From the NCBI GenBank assembly GCA_016929295.1, contig JAFGJB010000061.1, positions 1 to 64,000 on the forward strand: DNA of 64,000 nt, read 5' to 3'. The position numbers and the translations under genes are program-made. This document shows positions 56,720-64,000 of the stretch, one piece after another. Each line of letters begins with the position of its first letter. Within the stretch, counting starts at the first letter, position 1. Below the pieces are notes generated by a model. That model had not been told where the DNA came from and made no database searches. It saw only the letters and a list, made by a program, of their open reading frames with translations. The DNA is from Candidatus Zhuqueibacterota bacterium (GTDB taxonomy: Bacteria > Zhuqueibacterota > Zhuqueibacteria > Residuimicrobiales > Krinioviventaceae).

Positions 56720-58926
56720 GAAAAATCCAGCAGATCGTTTGCGACGCCAATTCTCACTGTCCCGCCTTTTGCCAATTTTCCAAAGAGGATCTCGTCGGCC
56801 AGCACCGACTTTATGTTCTCCTGGATGACGCGATCGAGCGGTCGCGCCCCAAAAATCGGATCATATCCCTTGTGCGCCAGCCAGGTGGTGGCCTCGGGAG
56901 TGAGCTCAATGGTCACTTTTTTATCAACAAGCTGAATTTCAAGTTCGTGTATGAACTTGATGACGATCTGCTCGACGATCGCCATATCGAGGTGATTGAA
57001 ATGGATGATGGCGTCGAGCCGATTACGGAATTCCGGACTGAACTGCTGTTCAACCGCTTTATTGCTTTTATTGGCGGCCTGATCGCCAAAACCGATGCCG
57101 CGGGAGCTCATCTCGCGCGCGCCGGCATTTGAGGTCATGATGAGGATGGTGTTGCGAAAGTCCGCTCGGCGACCGGTGTTGTCAGTCAGCGTGCCATGAT
57201 CCATCACTTGAAGTAAAATATTAAAGAGATCCTGGTGAGCTTTCTCGATTTCATCCAATAGCAGGACGGTGTAGGGGTGCTTGCGAATCGCATCCGTCAG
57301 CAAGCCGCCCTGGTCAAAGCCAACATATCCCGGTGGTGCGCCAATGAGCCTGGCCACCGCGTGCTTTTCCATATATTCACTCATGTCAAAACGTTCAAAA
57401 TGCACGCCCAGTTGCAGGGCTAATTGGCGGGCGACCTCGGTTTTGCCGACGCCCGTCGGTCCGGCGAAAAGAAAATTACCGACCGGCTTTTCCGGCCTCC
57501 CCAGGCCGGCGCGCGCCCGTTTAATGGCGGTGACGATCGATTCGATGGCATGATCCTGGCCAAAAATGCAGCTTTTGAGATTGTGCTGCAGAACCTGCAG
57601 CTGCTGCTTTTCGGAAAAGGTCGCCTTTTTCACCGGAATGCGCGCCATTCGCGCGATGATGCGCTCGATATCCGCGACCCCCACGGTGCGGCGCGTTTTC
57701 TTCTGTAGCTGCAGATGAAAAGCCGCCCCCGCTTCATCCATCACATCAATTGCTTTGTCTGGAAGAAAGCGATCATTGATGTATTTTGCCGACAGCTCAA
57801 CCGCCGCTTGAAGAGCCGGCTGGGTATATTTGACGTTATGGAACTCTTCATAGCGTGATTTGAGGCCGTGTAATATTTTCACGGTCTCCTCGATGGACGG
57901 TTCGGTGATTTCGATCTTTTGGAATCGTCGTGAAAAGGCATGGTCTTTTTCAAAATGATTTTTATACTCATCGTAGGTCGTCGAGCCGATGCAGCGCACC
58001 TCACCCGCGGCGAGAAAGGGTTTCAGGATATTTGACGCATCCATAGAGCTGCCCGTCGTTGAACCGGCGCCCACGACCGTATGAATTTCGTCAATGAACA
58101 GAATGGCATTTTCATGCTGCTTTATCTCGGCGATGACGTTTTTGAGTCGAGCCTCAAAATCGCCGCGAAACTTTGTGCCGGCCAGCAGAGCGCCCATATC
58201 GAGCGCCCAAATTTCAGCATTGATCAACATATCCGGCACGTCGCCATGATGAATGCGCAGAGCCAATCCCTCGGCGATGGCCGTCTTGCCGACGCCCGAT
58301 TCACCGACGAATATGGGATTGTTTTTTGTCCGCCGGCAGAGGACGTGCATGGTGCGATCTATCTCGTCGATTCGGCCGATGAGCGGATCGATTTTACCGT
58401 GCGCGGCCTTTTCGATCAAATTGTTGGCAAAGCTCTCCAAAGCACTTGTTTTTTTCCCGCCAGCGCTTTTCGCAACTTGATCTTTTTGCTCTTCAAATAA
58501 ATTGTCGCTGTGTGAAATATACTCCAAAATATCCAGTCGGCTGATGCCCTCCGCGGCGAGATAGTAGGCGGCGTGCGAATGCGGCTCTTCAAAAATAGCG
58601 GCCAGGATATCGCCAAAATTCACGACATCGCCTTCCGAGCGCTCCACATGCACGATCGCTCGCTGAATGACGCGCTGAAAACCAATGGATTGTTGCGGAT
58701 TTTTGCCATCCTCCGCCATTTTCGCCAGTTTGGTCTGGAAAAAATTCTCCAGGTTTTCCTGCAAGCTCTGCACATCGCCACCGCACGCCTGAATGATCTC
58801 CGCGCCCTTGTCGCTGAACAGCAGCGCATATAAAATATGCTCGGGCGTTGCAAATTCATGCCGGCGTTTGTGCGCTTCACGCAAGGCAGCCTGCAGCGTC
58901 ATTTGCAGTTCCATTGTCAACATCAT
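56710..58926 (-). CDS. clpA: ATP-dependent Clp protease ATP-binding subunit ClpA
   Basis: This 738-residue AAA+ unfoldase (E. coli ClpA is 758) has the Clp N domain (about 1-140). NBD1 carries 'FVGESGVGKTAIAEGLAL', and NBD2 carries 'FLFAGPTGVGKTEVARQLA', 'LLLDEIEKAHQDLFNILLQVMD', and the ClpP-docking type 'IGFG' loop in 'SSRGIGFGDQ'. It feeds substrates to ClpP, including N-degron proteins handed over by ClpS. Its ATG follows the clpS stop codon directly, with GGAGG inside the clpS end. The stop overlaps the start of the C25 peptidase gene, so the three are co-translated. ClpP is not in the window. Confidence 0.95.
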   Translation of the reverse strand: MMLTMELQMTLQAALREAHKRRHEFATPEHILYALLFSDKGAEIIQACGGDVQSLQENLENFFQTKLAKMAEDGKNPQQSIGFQRVIQRAIVHVERSEGDVVNFGDILAAIFEEPHSHAAYYLAAEGISRLDILEYISHSDNLFEEQKDQVAKSAGGKKTSALESFANNLIEKAAHGKIDPLIGRIDEIDRTMHVLCRRTKNNPIFVGESGVGKTAIAEGLALRIHHGDVPDMLINAEIWALDMGALLAGTKFRGDFEARLKNVIAEIKQHENAILFIDEIHTVVGAGSTTGSSMDASNILKPFLAAGEVRCIGSTTYDEYKNHFEKDHAFSRRFQKIEITEPSIEETVKILHGLKSRYEEFHNVKYTQPALQAAVELSAKYINDRFLPDKAIDVMDEAGAAFHLQLQKKTRRTVGVADIERIIARMARIPVKKATFSEKQQLQVLQHNLKSCIFGQDHAIESIVTAIKRARAGLGRPEKPVGNFLFAGPTGVGKTEVARQLALQLGVHFERFDMSEYMEKHAVARLIGAPPGYVGFDQGGLLTDAIRKHPYTVLLLDEIEKAHQDLFNILLQVMDHGTLTDNTGRRADFRNTILIMTSNAGAREMSSRGIGFGDQAANKSNKAVEQQFSPEFRNRLDAIIHFNHLDMAIVEQIVIKFIHELEIQLVDKKVTIELTPEATTWLAHKGYDPIFGARPLDRVIQENIKSVLADEILFGKLAKGGTVRIGVANDLLDFSWF

Positions 58927-59238
58927 CTATGCTTCCTCCAGGCTGCTTTTCAGCGGAAACTGATTTTGCTTCGCCAGCAGATGCACCTGCGCCACTTTGC
59001 ACTCTGCCACATCATACGGATAAATGCCGCATACGCCGATACCTTTTTGATGCACATGCATCATGATCTGCGTGGCTTCCGCCGGACTTTTATAGAAAAT
59101 GGTCTCCAGGACATGGACGACGAACTCCATGGTCGTATAGTTATCGTTGTGCAGCAGCACTTTGAAGAGCTTGGGCTCGTCTATGTCGATATCTTGCTGC
59201 GTAAAGATATCGCTCTGATTTTCCGCGTGTTGTCCCAT
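58927..59238 (-). CDS. clpS: ClpS adaptor protein
   Basis: This 103-residue ClpS adaptor has 'PKLFKVLLHNDNYTTMEFVVHVLETIF', 'ATQIMMHVHQKGIGVCGIYPYDVAECKV' and a C-terminal helix. It binds N-terminal destabilising residues and delivers such proteins to ClpA, and the substrate-binding 'NDNYT' and 'H..G' residues are kept. It is the first gene of the clpS-clpA-peptidase run, with no gap to clpA. Confidence 0.95.
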   Translation of the reverse strand: MGQHAENQSDIFTQQDIDIDEPKLFKVLLHNDNYTTMEFVVHVLETIFYKSPAEATQIMMHVHQKGIGVCGIYPYDVAECKVAQVHLLAKQNQFPLKSSLEEA

Positions 59239-59475
59239 GGCGCCTGATAAATTTCATGGAAAAGATAACGATTATCTGAAAATTCAACAATACCTTCTAT
59301 GTTAACAAATTGAAAACAAAAAAGAATTCAATTTAATCTCATTTGCGCATTTTTAGCGCGATCACACCGGTAAAAGTAAAAAAAATCGCGTCTATTTTCG
59401 CGGAATAATCCGCGCAAATAAATGATTAAAGAGAGTAATGCAAACCTGTACATCATCCGCTCTGGAGGCTCTAAA

Positions 59476-60078
59476 ATGAAAAAGTTGCTGGTATACGCTC
59501 TGTTTCTCACCGTACTGATCGCCGCTGACTCTTATGCGCTGGTCGGCCTGCGCATCGGCGCGAATGCCAATATCACCCAGCCAAGTGCGACGATCGCATT
59601 TGAGCAGCTGACAAATGATTCGTTCAATCCCACAGGATTTGGCGTCACCGGATTCGCGATGGCGGATCTCATGCTGCTAAAGATAACCGCCGATATCGGT
59701 TACATTGATTTTGGCGAGCAGTCGTACGAATGGGAAGCGCCGGATGAGTTTCCGACGACGATGAAAAAGGTCTCCGCCCAGGCGAAAGTGACCGCCATCC
59801 CGATTCTCGTCGGCTTGCGCTGGGAAGCGGGTTTGCCAGTCGGCCCGAAATTTCATTTCGGCTTTCAGGCAGGCGTTCACAATTTCACCTATACGTACGA
59901 AGGGACGGCAATTGAGACGACATTTGTGAACGAAACGGAGACGACCACTGAATTCAGCATCGCTCCCATCATCGGCTTGCGCTGGAGCGCGCTCGAAGCA
60001 TCACTCCTCTATATGATCGTAAAAGACTTTAATTACGTCGGGCTGCGAGTGGGATATACTTTTGGATTTGGTATCTGA
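59476..60078 (+). CDS. Small outer-membrane beta-barrel protein
   Basis: This 200-residue protein has a signal peptide (MKKLLVYALFLTVLIAADSYA) and alternating amphipathic strands with terminal aromatic residues ('LLKITADIGYIDFG', 'FHFGFQAGVHNFTYTYEG', 'NYVGLRVGYTFGFGI'). This is typical of an 8-strand OmpA/OmpX-like barrel ending in a hydrophobic C-terminal residue. ATG 59476 follows a clear GGAGG. It is flanked by the divergent clpS gene and a convergent TIM-barrel gene (19 bases between stops). Specific function unknown. Confidence 0.78.
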   Translation: MKKLLVYALFLTVLIAADSYALVGLRIGANANITQPSATIAFEQLTNDSFNPTGFGVTGFAMADLMLLKITADIGYIDFGEQSYEWEAPDEFPTTMKKVSAQAKVTAIPILVGLRWEAGLPVGPKFHFGFQAGVHNFTYTYEGTAIETTFVNETETTTEFSIAPIIGLRWSALEASLLYMIVKDFNYVGLRVGYTFGFGI

Positions 60079-60097
60079 TCTCGCTCCTTGTTCTTGA

Positions 60098-61006
60098 TTA
60101 TCCATTCACCTCTCGCTGCGCGAGAACGAGCATCTCGTCAAAGAGCAATTTTTGCTGTTGTAAAGCTGCCACCCGATCGGCGGGTTCAGTGCGCGCCTCG
60201 AGGAGAATCCATCCTTTATAGTCCATGCCGACGAACAGATTCATGAGCTCCTGATAGGGATAGTCACCCTCGCCCAACTCTCGCACATGGACCGTACTGC
60301 CAAACCATTTGCTCAGCATGTTGAAATTGTGCGCCAGCCCCGGCTCAACGAGATCCTCCGCATTGCTATTCCAGCAGATTTTCACGTTCTCCGCGGTCAC
60401 TTGATCGAAAATCGCTTTCATATGCAGCGGAAGCTGGGTCAATAGGCCGTGCACCTCGACGCGAATTTCCTGGCCGTAATCGCGGCCAAACTGACCGACA
60501 TCATTGAGAGAAGCGGCTATCTGGGCGATGGTTTTCTCCACCGGCACGCCGTCGGGCAGGTCATTCGGCTTCACCTTGAGGCCACTGGCGCCAATATCAT
60601 GACACAGTTTGATGAGCTCATAAGTGCCCTGGATCTGTCTCTTCAGTTCATCGGCATCGGGGGAGTGATATTCCTGATTGGATCCGTAGCCGACGCAGGT
60701 GACCGGGCTGTCGGCGAATCTTTTCTTGACCTCCTGCCGCTCGGCCGCCGATAACGACGGCTCAACGCCGTGGGCATGCTGCGTCCGTAATTCGACGCCA
60801 AGCACATTGCTAGCTGTGCAGTTCGCAATCAGAGTCGGCAGATCCCAGTCTCTTCCCCAGAGATAGGTGACCAGGCCAAACTGCATGCTGGTCGGACCGG
60901 ACACCGGCTGCTGTTTTGCGGAACAGGCAACCAGGCCGCCGAGGACCATCGTGGCGCCGGCTGTTTTGAGAAAATCGCGCCGCGCCAAAATCATTTTTTT
61001 TGCCAT
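60098..61006 (-). CDS. TAT-exported TIM-barrel sugar isomerase/epimerase-like protein
   Basis: This 302-residue protein has a twin-arginine signal ('ARRDFLKTAGATMVLGGLVACSA') that also ends in a lipobox-like LVAC. The mature part is a xylose-isomerase-like TIM barrel ('FGLVTYLWGRDWDLPTLIANCTASNVLGVELRT', 'VEVHGLLTQLPLHMKAIFDQV', 'KICWNSNAEDL', 'GWILLEARTEP'). Such proteins accompany Gfo/Idh/MocA oxidoreductases in periplasmic sugar conversion in FCB bacteria. ATG 61006 follows AGGAG. It lies 84 bases downstream of a tiny Fis-type HTH gene on the same strand, possibly co-transcribed. Confidence 0.82.
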   Translation of the reverse strand: MAKKMILARRDFLKTAGATMVLGGLVACSAKQQPVSGPTSMQFGLVTYLWGRDWDLPTLIANCTASNVLGVELRTQHAHGVEPSLSAAERQEVKKRFADSPVTCVGYGSNQEYHSPDADELKRQIQGTYELIKLCHDIGASGLKVKPNDLPDGVPVEKTIAQIAASLNDVGQFGRDYGQEIRVEVHGLLTQLPLHMKAIFDQVTAENVKICWNSNAEDLVEPGLAHNFNMLSKWFGSTVHVRELGEGDYPYQELMNLFVGMDYKGWILLEARTEPADRVAALQQQKLLFDEMLVLAQREVNG

Positions 61007-61090
61007 ATGGGGCTCCTGCGGTTTCATGATCATACGTCCTGCTGCTATTGAACAAGATGAGAATTTTCAAAGAGAAATTCAACAACAGAA

Positions 61091-61216
61091 TCAGCCGAGA
61101 TTGTACTTTTTGATTTTATCATAGAGCGTTTTGCGATCGATCTGCAAAAATCGCGCGGCTTTGCTGAAGTTAAATTCTGCCTGTACAATATATTGATATT
61201 TGTCATCTTTCTCCAT
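61091..61216 (-). CDS. Stand-alone Fis-type helix-turn-helix micro-protein
   Basis: A 41-codon frame encodes 'FNFSKAARFLQIDRKTLYDK' and 'IKKYNLG', the recognisable DNA-binding helix-turn-helix found at the C-terminus of NtrC-family regulators and in Fis. There is no receiver or AAA+ domain: the same frame upstream meets a stop near 61287, leaving space for at most about 65 residues. ATG 61216 has GGAG six bases upstream; ATGs at 61219 and 61228 are alternatives. It lies directly upstream of the TAT TIM-barrel gene and beside the promoter of the divergent one. It may be a true mini-regulator of this divergent pair or the relic of a larger regulator. Confidence 0.6.
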   Translation of the reverse strand: MEKDDKYQYIVQAEFNFSKAARFLQIDRKTLYDKIKKYNLG

Positions 61217-61238
61217 CATTTTCTCCATTGACAATGAC

Positions 61239-61303
61239 CATTTCAGCTTGACATTCTGAATCGAAATGGTTACAATAACAGGTTGACATTATTGTCTGAA
61301 ATG
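61239..61303. promoter_or_regulatory. Inverted repeat framing a promoter (candidate operator)
   Basis: CATTTCAG at 61239-61246 and its exact reverse complement CTGAAATG at 61296-61303 bracket the promoter at 61248-61276. Extended matching bases (TG before the left arm, CA after the right arm) lengthen the arms. A GACA-ttat-TGTC palindrome lies at 61285-61296. Confidence 0.45.
61248..61276 (+). promoter_or_regulatory. Strong sigma-70-type promoter for the 61334 gene
   Basis: A perfect TTGACA (61248) and TACAAT (61271) are separated by exactly 17 bases. The predicted start is near 61283, about 50 bases before the coding start. Confidence 0.75.
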
Positions 61304-61333
61304 ACAGAAGAAAAAATAATTGGGAGAATGAAT

Positions 61334-62164
61334 ATGATAAAGCAATCACGGCGGACGTTTTTCAAGACAGCGGTCGCGGCGACGGCGCTGATGCACGCTG
61401 ACAGGGCGGCGTTGGCGATGGGCGGCGAAACGCAATTGACCCTGGGAATGGCTTCCTACACGTTTCGCGACTTTAAGGTGGATGACTGTCTGGAAATGAC
61501 CAGACGGCTCGGACTGACAAAAATCGCCTTCAAAAGCTTCCACCTTGCTCTTGATGCGGACGAGTCGCAGATCGATAAAGTGAAACAAAAGGTGATGGCC
61601 GCCGGTCTTGATCTCTACGGCGGCGGCGTGATCTATATGCAAAACGAGCAGCAGGTGCACCAGGCGTTTCGCTACGCCAAGGCTGCCGGCATGCGGGTGA
61701 TCATCGGCGTACCCAACCACGATCTCCTGGACCTGGTGGAAGAAAAGGTGAAAGAATCGGATATCGTCCTGGCGATCCACAATCACGGCCCGGGCGATGA
61801 GCTCTATCCCACTCCTGCCAGCGCTTTCGAAAAAATTGCCGATCGCGACAGCCGTATGGGATTGTGCCTCGATATTGGCCATGCACAGCGCGTGGGACTG
61901 GATCCTGCGGAAGAGTTGATCAAGTTCAAGGAGAGAGTGCACGACATTCATATCAAAGATGTTTCCAAAGCAACGGCAGAAGGCCATACTGTCGAGATTG
62001 GCCGCGGTGTGATCGATATCCCCAAGTTCGTCAAGACCCTTGTCGAGCACAGCTATCAGGGCATTGTGTCGCTCGAGTATGAAAAAGACAGCAAAGATCC
62101 ATTGCCAGGCGCTGCCGAATCGATCGGCTATCTGCGCGGCGTGCTGGCCATGCTGGGAAAATAG
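61334..62164 (+). CDS. TAT-exported TIM-barrel sugar isomerase/epimerase
   Basis: This 276-residue protein has a twin-arginine signal ('QSRRTFFKTAVAATALMHADRAALA'). A TIM barrel of the sugar phosphate isomerase/epimerase class follows ('LGMASYTFRDFKVDDCLEMTRRLGLTKIAFKSFHL', 'IVLAIHNHGPGDELYPTP', 'MGLCLDIGHAQRVG', 'VHDIHIKDVSKATAEGHTVEIGRGVID', 'GIVSLEYEKD'). Glu/Asp/His residues in 'HNHG', 'DIGH', 'HIKD' and 'LEYE' are the usual metal site. ATG 61334 was chosen for its spacing from GGGAG. A Gfo/Idh/MocA lipoprotein gene follows 24 bases later, so the two probably work on the same sugar in the periplasm. Confidence 0.88.
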   Translation: MIKQSRRTFFKTAVAATALMHADRAALAMGGETQLTLGMASYTFRDFKVDDCLEMTRRLGLTKIAFKSFHLALDADESQIDKVKQKVMAAGLDLYGGGVIYMQNEQQVHQAFRYAKAAGMRVIIGVPNHDLLDLVEEKVKESDIVLAIHNHGPGDELYPTPASAFEKIADRDSRMGLCLDIGHAQRVGLDPAEELIKFKERVHDIHIKDVSKATAEGHTVEIGRGVIDIPKFVKTLVEHSYQGIVSLEYEKDSKDPLPGAAESIGYLRGVLAMLGK

Positions 62165-62188
62165 CCTTTATTCAAAAGGGAGATCGTC

Positions 62189-63577
62189 ATGATCCGCATT
62201 ATTTCGGCACTGCTCACCATCACCATCAGTCTGTTCATTCTCAATTCATGTGACGACGGAAAGGACGACAGCATGAGATTCACTGGCGCCAGAGGCGAGG
62301 TTGTCATCATGACGCTGGATCCGGGCCATTTTCATGCGGCGCTGGTGCAAAAGACCATGTTCGACCAGATCGACCCGACGGTCTATATCTATGCGCCGGA
62401 TGGCTCTGACGTCGATGATCATCTGCGCACGATCGATGGCTATAATTCGCGGGCAGAGAATCCGACCGCCTGGATATCGCGCGTTTATCGGGGTGATGAT
62501 TTCCTCGACAAAATGATCAGCGAAAAACCGGGCAATGTCGCGGTTCTCGCCGGCAATAATCGCCACAAGACAGCCTATATCAAAAAGACGGTTGATGCGG
62601 GCATCAATGTTTTAGCCGATAAACCGATGTGCATCAATGCCGACGGTTTTGAGTTGCTCAAACAAGCCTTTGCGTCCGCCGCACAGAATAATGTCCTGCT
62701 TTATGATATCATGACCGAACGGTATGAAATCACCACCATGCTGCAGAAGGAGCTCGCCGGCATGCCCGCAGTTTTTGGCGAGCTGCAGACGGGCACGGCG
62801 GAAGAACCGGCGGTCACCAAGGAGAGCGTACACCACTTTTTCAAATATGTATCCGGAAATCCCATCAAACGGCCGGCGTGGTATTTTGACACAAGCCAGC
62901 AGGGCGAAGGCATCGTCGATGTGGCCACTCACCTGGTCGATCTCATCCAGTGGGAATGTTTTCCCGAGCAGATTCTGGACTGTACGACCGATATTGAAAT
63001 AGTGAGCGCGAAAAGATGGCCCACCAAAGTGACGCAAGCGCAGTTTGAAAATGTGACCAGGCTGCGCGACTTTCCCGATTACCTGCAGCCGTATGTCACG
63101 GATGGTCTGCTCTTTGTCCATTCGAACGGTGAATTTGTCTACAAGCTCAAGGGCGTGTACGCCAAGGTGTCGGTCATTTGGAATTATGAAGCGCCGGCCG
63201 GGGCCGGCGATACGCATTATTCCATCATGCGCGGCACAAAAGCGAACGTCATCATTCGCCAGGGCGCTGCGCAGAATTACAAAGCGGAATTGTACGTTGA
63301 GGATGTGCAGGACGATCCTGCTTTTGGTGCGACGCTTGAGCAGGCGATTGCAAAAATTGCCGCAACATACCCCGGCGTCTCCGTTGCGCAGGAGGCTGAT
63401 GGCTGGCATGTCACCATACCGCAGTCATACCGAGTGGGACATGAAGCGCACTTTGGTCAGGTGGCGAGCAAATACCTGCAGTATCTGGTTGACGGCAAGC
63501 TGCCAGACTGGGAAGTGCCAAACATGATCGCCAAATATTATACGACCACATCTGCTTTGGAACGCGCGTTGCAATGA
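62189..63577 (+). CDS. Gfo/Idh/MocA-like oxidoreductase lipoprotein
   Basis: This 462-residue protein has a lipobox-type N-terminus ('LLTITISLFILNSCDD'). The Rossmann part has 'VVIMTLDPGHFHAALV', 'GNVAVLAGNNRHKTAYIKKTVDAGINVLADKPMC' (the EKP motif replaced by DKP) and 'GIVDVATHLVDLIQWE'. The glycine-rich dinucleotide motif is poor ('LDPGHFH'), so cofactor binding may be altered. It is exported unfolded via Sec as a lipoprotein, unlike the TAT-exported family member at 33088. It forms an operon with the preceding isomerase-like gene and ends at a strong terminator. Confidence 0.8.
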   Translation: MIRIISALLTITISLFILNSCDDGKDDSMRFTGARGEVVIMTLDPGHFHAALVQKTMFDQIDPTVYIYAPDGSDVDDHLRTIDGYNSRAENPTAWISRVYRGDDFLDKMISEKPGNVAVLAGNNRHKTAYIKKTVDAGINVLADKPMCINADGFELLKQAFASAAQNNVLLYDIMTERYEITTMLQKELAGMPAVFGELQTGTAEEPAVTKESVHHFFKYVSGNPIKRPAWYFDTSQQGEGIVDVATHLVDLIQWECFPEQILDCTTDIEIVSAKRWPTKVTQAQFENVTRLRDFPDYLQPYVTDGLLFVHSNGEFVYKLKGVYAKVSVIWNYEAPAGAGDTHYSIMRGTKANVIIRQGAAQNYKAELYVEDVQDDPAFGATLEQAIAKIAATYPGVSVAQEADGWHVTIPQSYRVGHEAHFGQVASKYLQYLVDGKLPDWEVPNMIAKYYTTTSALERALQ

Positions 63578-63586
63578 GACAGGGAA

Positions 63587-63619
63587 AAAAAGGGCTTTCC
63601 AGCAGAAGAAAGCCCTTTT
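63587..63619. terminator. Bidirectional rho-independent terminator
   Basis: A perfect 12-base stem AAAAGGGCTTTC / GAAAGCCCTTTT with an 8-base loop has an A tract before and a T tract after. It lies between two convergent genes, 9 bases after one stop and 4 from the other. Confidence 0.85.
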
Positions 63620-63623
63620 CCAC

Positions 63624-64000
63624 TCATGGCAGGAATCCCGGCTCCTGGATGATCATTTCGCTCACCTTGTTATTCCTGATAATATAGGTGATCTCTTCAT
63701 ATCGCCATTCTGCGCCGCTCTTTTCCAGCGGTTCACCATAGGTGTTGACCAGGTCGGATGACGAGCTGCCGAGGCCGATCAGTTCCGGGGTCAAGCCGTC
63801 ATATGGCTGCATCATGCGAATATAACCGACCTGACCACTGCCAAAAAGAATCGGCGAATTGTTTTTAATGCGAAATTCGAGTCCGAGATCGAGATAATCG
63901 ACGTTGTGAATAAAGACCGTTTTTTCCGGTCGGACATAGCCGCTTTGAGTCGGTTTGCCATACAGTCTTTCCACCATCAAATAGGTGTCGCCGATGTTCA
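63624..64000 (-). CDS. Unknown protein, C-terminal part (start beyond window)
   Basis: The frame is open from the right edge to the stop at 63624, giving about 125 residues of a longer protein. The visible part has 'TVFIHNVDYLDLGLEFRI', 'LIGLGSSSSDLVNTYGEPLE' and 'YIIRNNKVSEMII'. The 'SS.SDLV..YGEP' stretch followed by a strand and a 'V..I.I' ending recalls small repeat units found in secreted or lipoprotein domains, but I cannot name the family. Read-through from the right is stopped by the terminator at 63587-63619. Confidence 0.6.
   Translation of the reverse strand, partial: NIGDTYLMVERLYGKPTQSGYVRPEKTVFIHNVDYLDLGLEFRIKNNSPILFGSGQVGYIRMMQPYDGLTPELIGLGSSSSDLVNTYGEPLEKSGAEWRYEEITYIIRNNKVSEMIIQEPGFLP

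Noticed and set aside
61186-61195. CAATATATTG core (NrdR-like) near the right end
   Set aside because: It lies inside the coding sequence of the mini-HTH gene and lacks a paired site.

Overview
The window reads as chromosomal DNA of a Gram-negative bacterium, probably from the FCB superphylum (KSB1/Calditrichota/Ignavibacteria-like lineages; this placement is inference). Several secreted proteins end in the 'YPNPFN' sorting or FlgD-like domain typical of those groups. There are outer-membrane barrel proteins, lipoproteins and twin-arginine-exported sugar enzymes, a class II ribonucleotide reductase, ClpS/ClpA and an RnfB. I see no rRNA, tRNA, CRISPR array, phage or transposase. Intergenic spaces carry unusual degenerate hairpin-forming repeats.

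Left part (1-24,000). A partial CotH-kinase protein is followed by an overlapping nicotinamidase / nicotinate phosphoribosyltransferase pair and a LamG sorting-domain protein. An atypical short SecA, an isolated RnfB with an Nfu scaffold, and a glycerate kinase come next. A ribose-type ABC sugar importer (binding lipoprotein, double ATPase, permease) is followed 7 bases later by a RapA-like helicase. After that lie a DUF5060/DUF4038-type glycosidase, a glycerol-kinase-like enzyme, a truncated DUF1593 gene and RecQ on the opposite strand.

Middle (24,000-39,900). This part holds a secreted beta-propeller/Ig sorting-domain protein, two adjacent YjbH-like outer-membrane genes in permuted order, an unrecognised secreted protein, a DUF5107-TPR protein and a TAT-exported Gfo/Idh/MocA oxidoreductase. 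nrdJ follows, with a near-consensus promoter and two NrdR-box-like sites. Then come a STAS protein, a protein that is about 65% Asp/Glu, and an SPL-like radical SAM enzyme.

Right part (39,950-59,240). A nearly continuous minus-strand gene run goes, in transcription order: clpS, clpA, a C25 (gingipain-type) peptidase, class II aldolase, CbbY-like HAD phosphatase, PfkB kinase, XylE-like sugar porter, an unknown secreted beta protein, YjhG-type aldonate dehydratase, GntP permease, DapA-family 2-keto-3-deoxy-aldonate aldolase, FGGY kinase, and GH127 beta-L-arabinofuranosidase. The second half resembles the E. coli yjhFGH set joined to an arabinan-debranching enzyme, so I read it as a pentose/pentonate utilisation locus.

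Right end (59,400-64,000). This holds a small outer-membrane barrel and two divergent TAT-exported TIM-barrel sugar isomerase-like genes. Between them are a 41-residue stand-alone Fis-type HTH gene and a strong promoter framed by an inverted repeat. A Gfo/Idh/MocA lipoprotein and a partial unknown gene follow. Start sites were often moved downstream of the longest open frame, using ribosome-binding sites and signal peptides.
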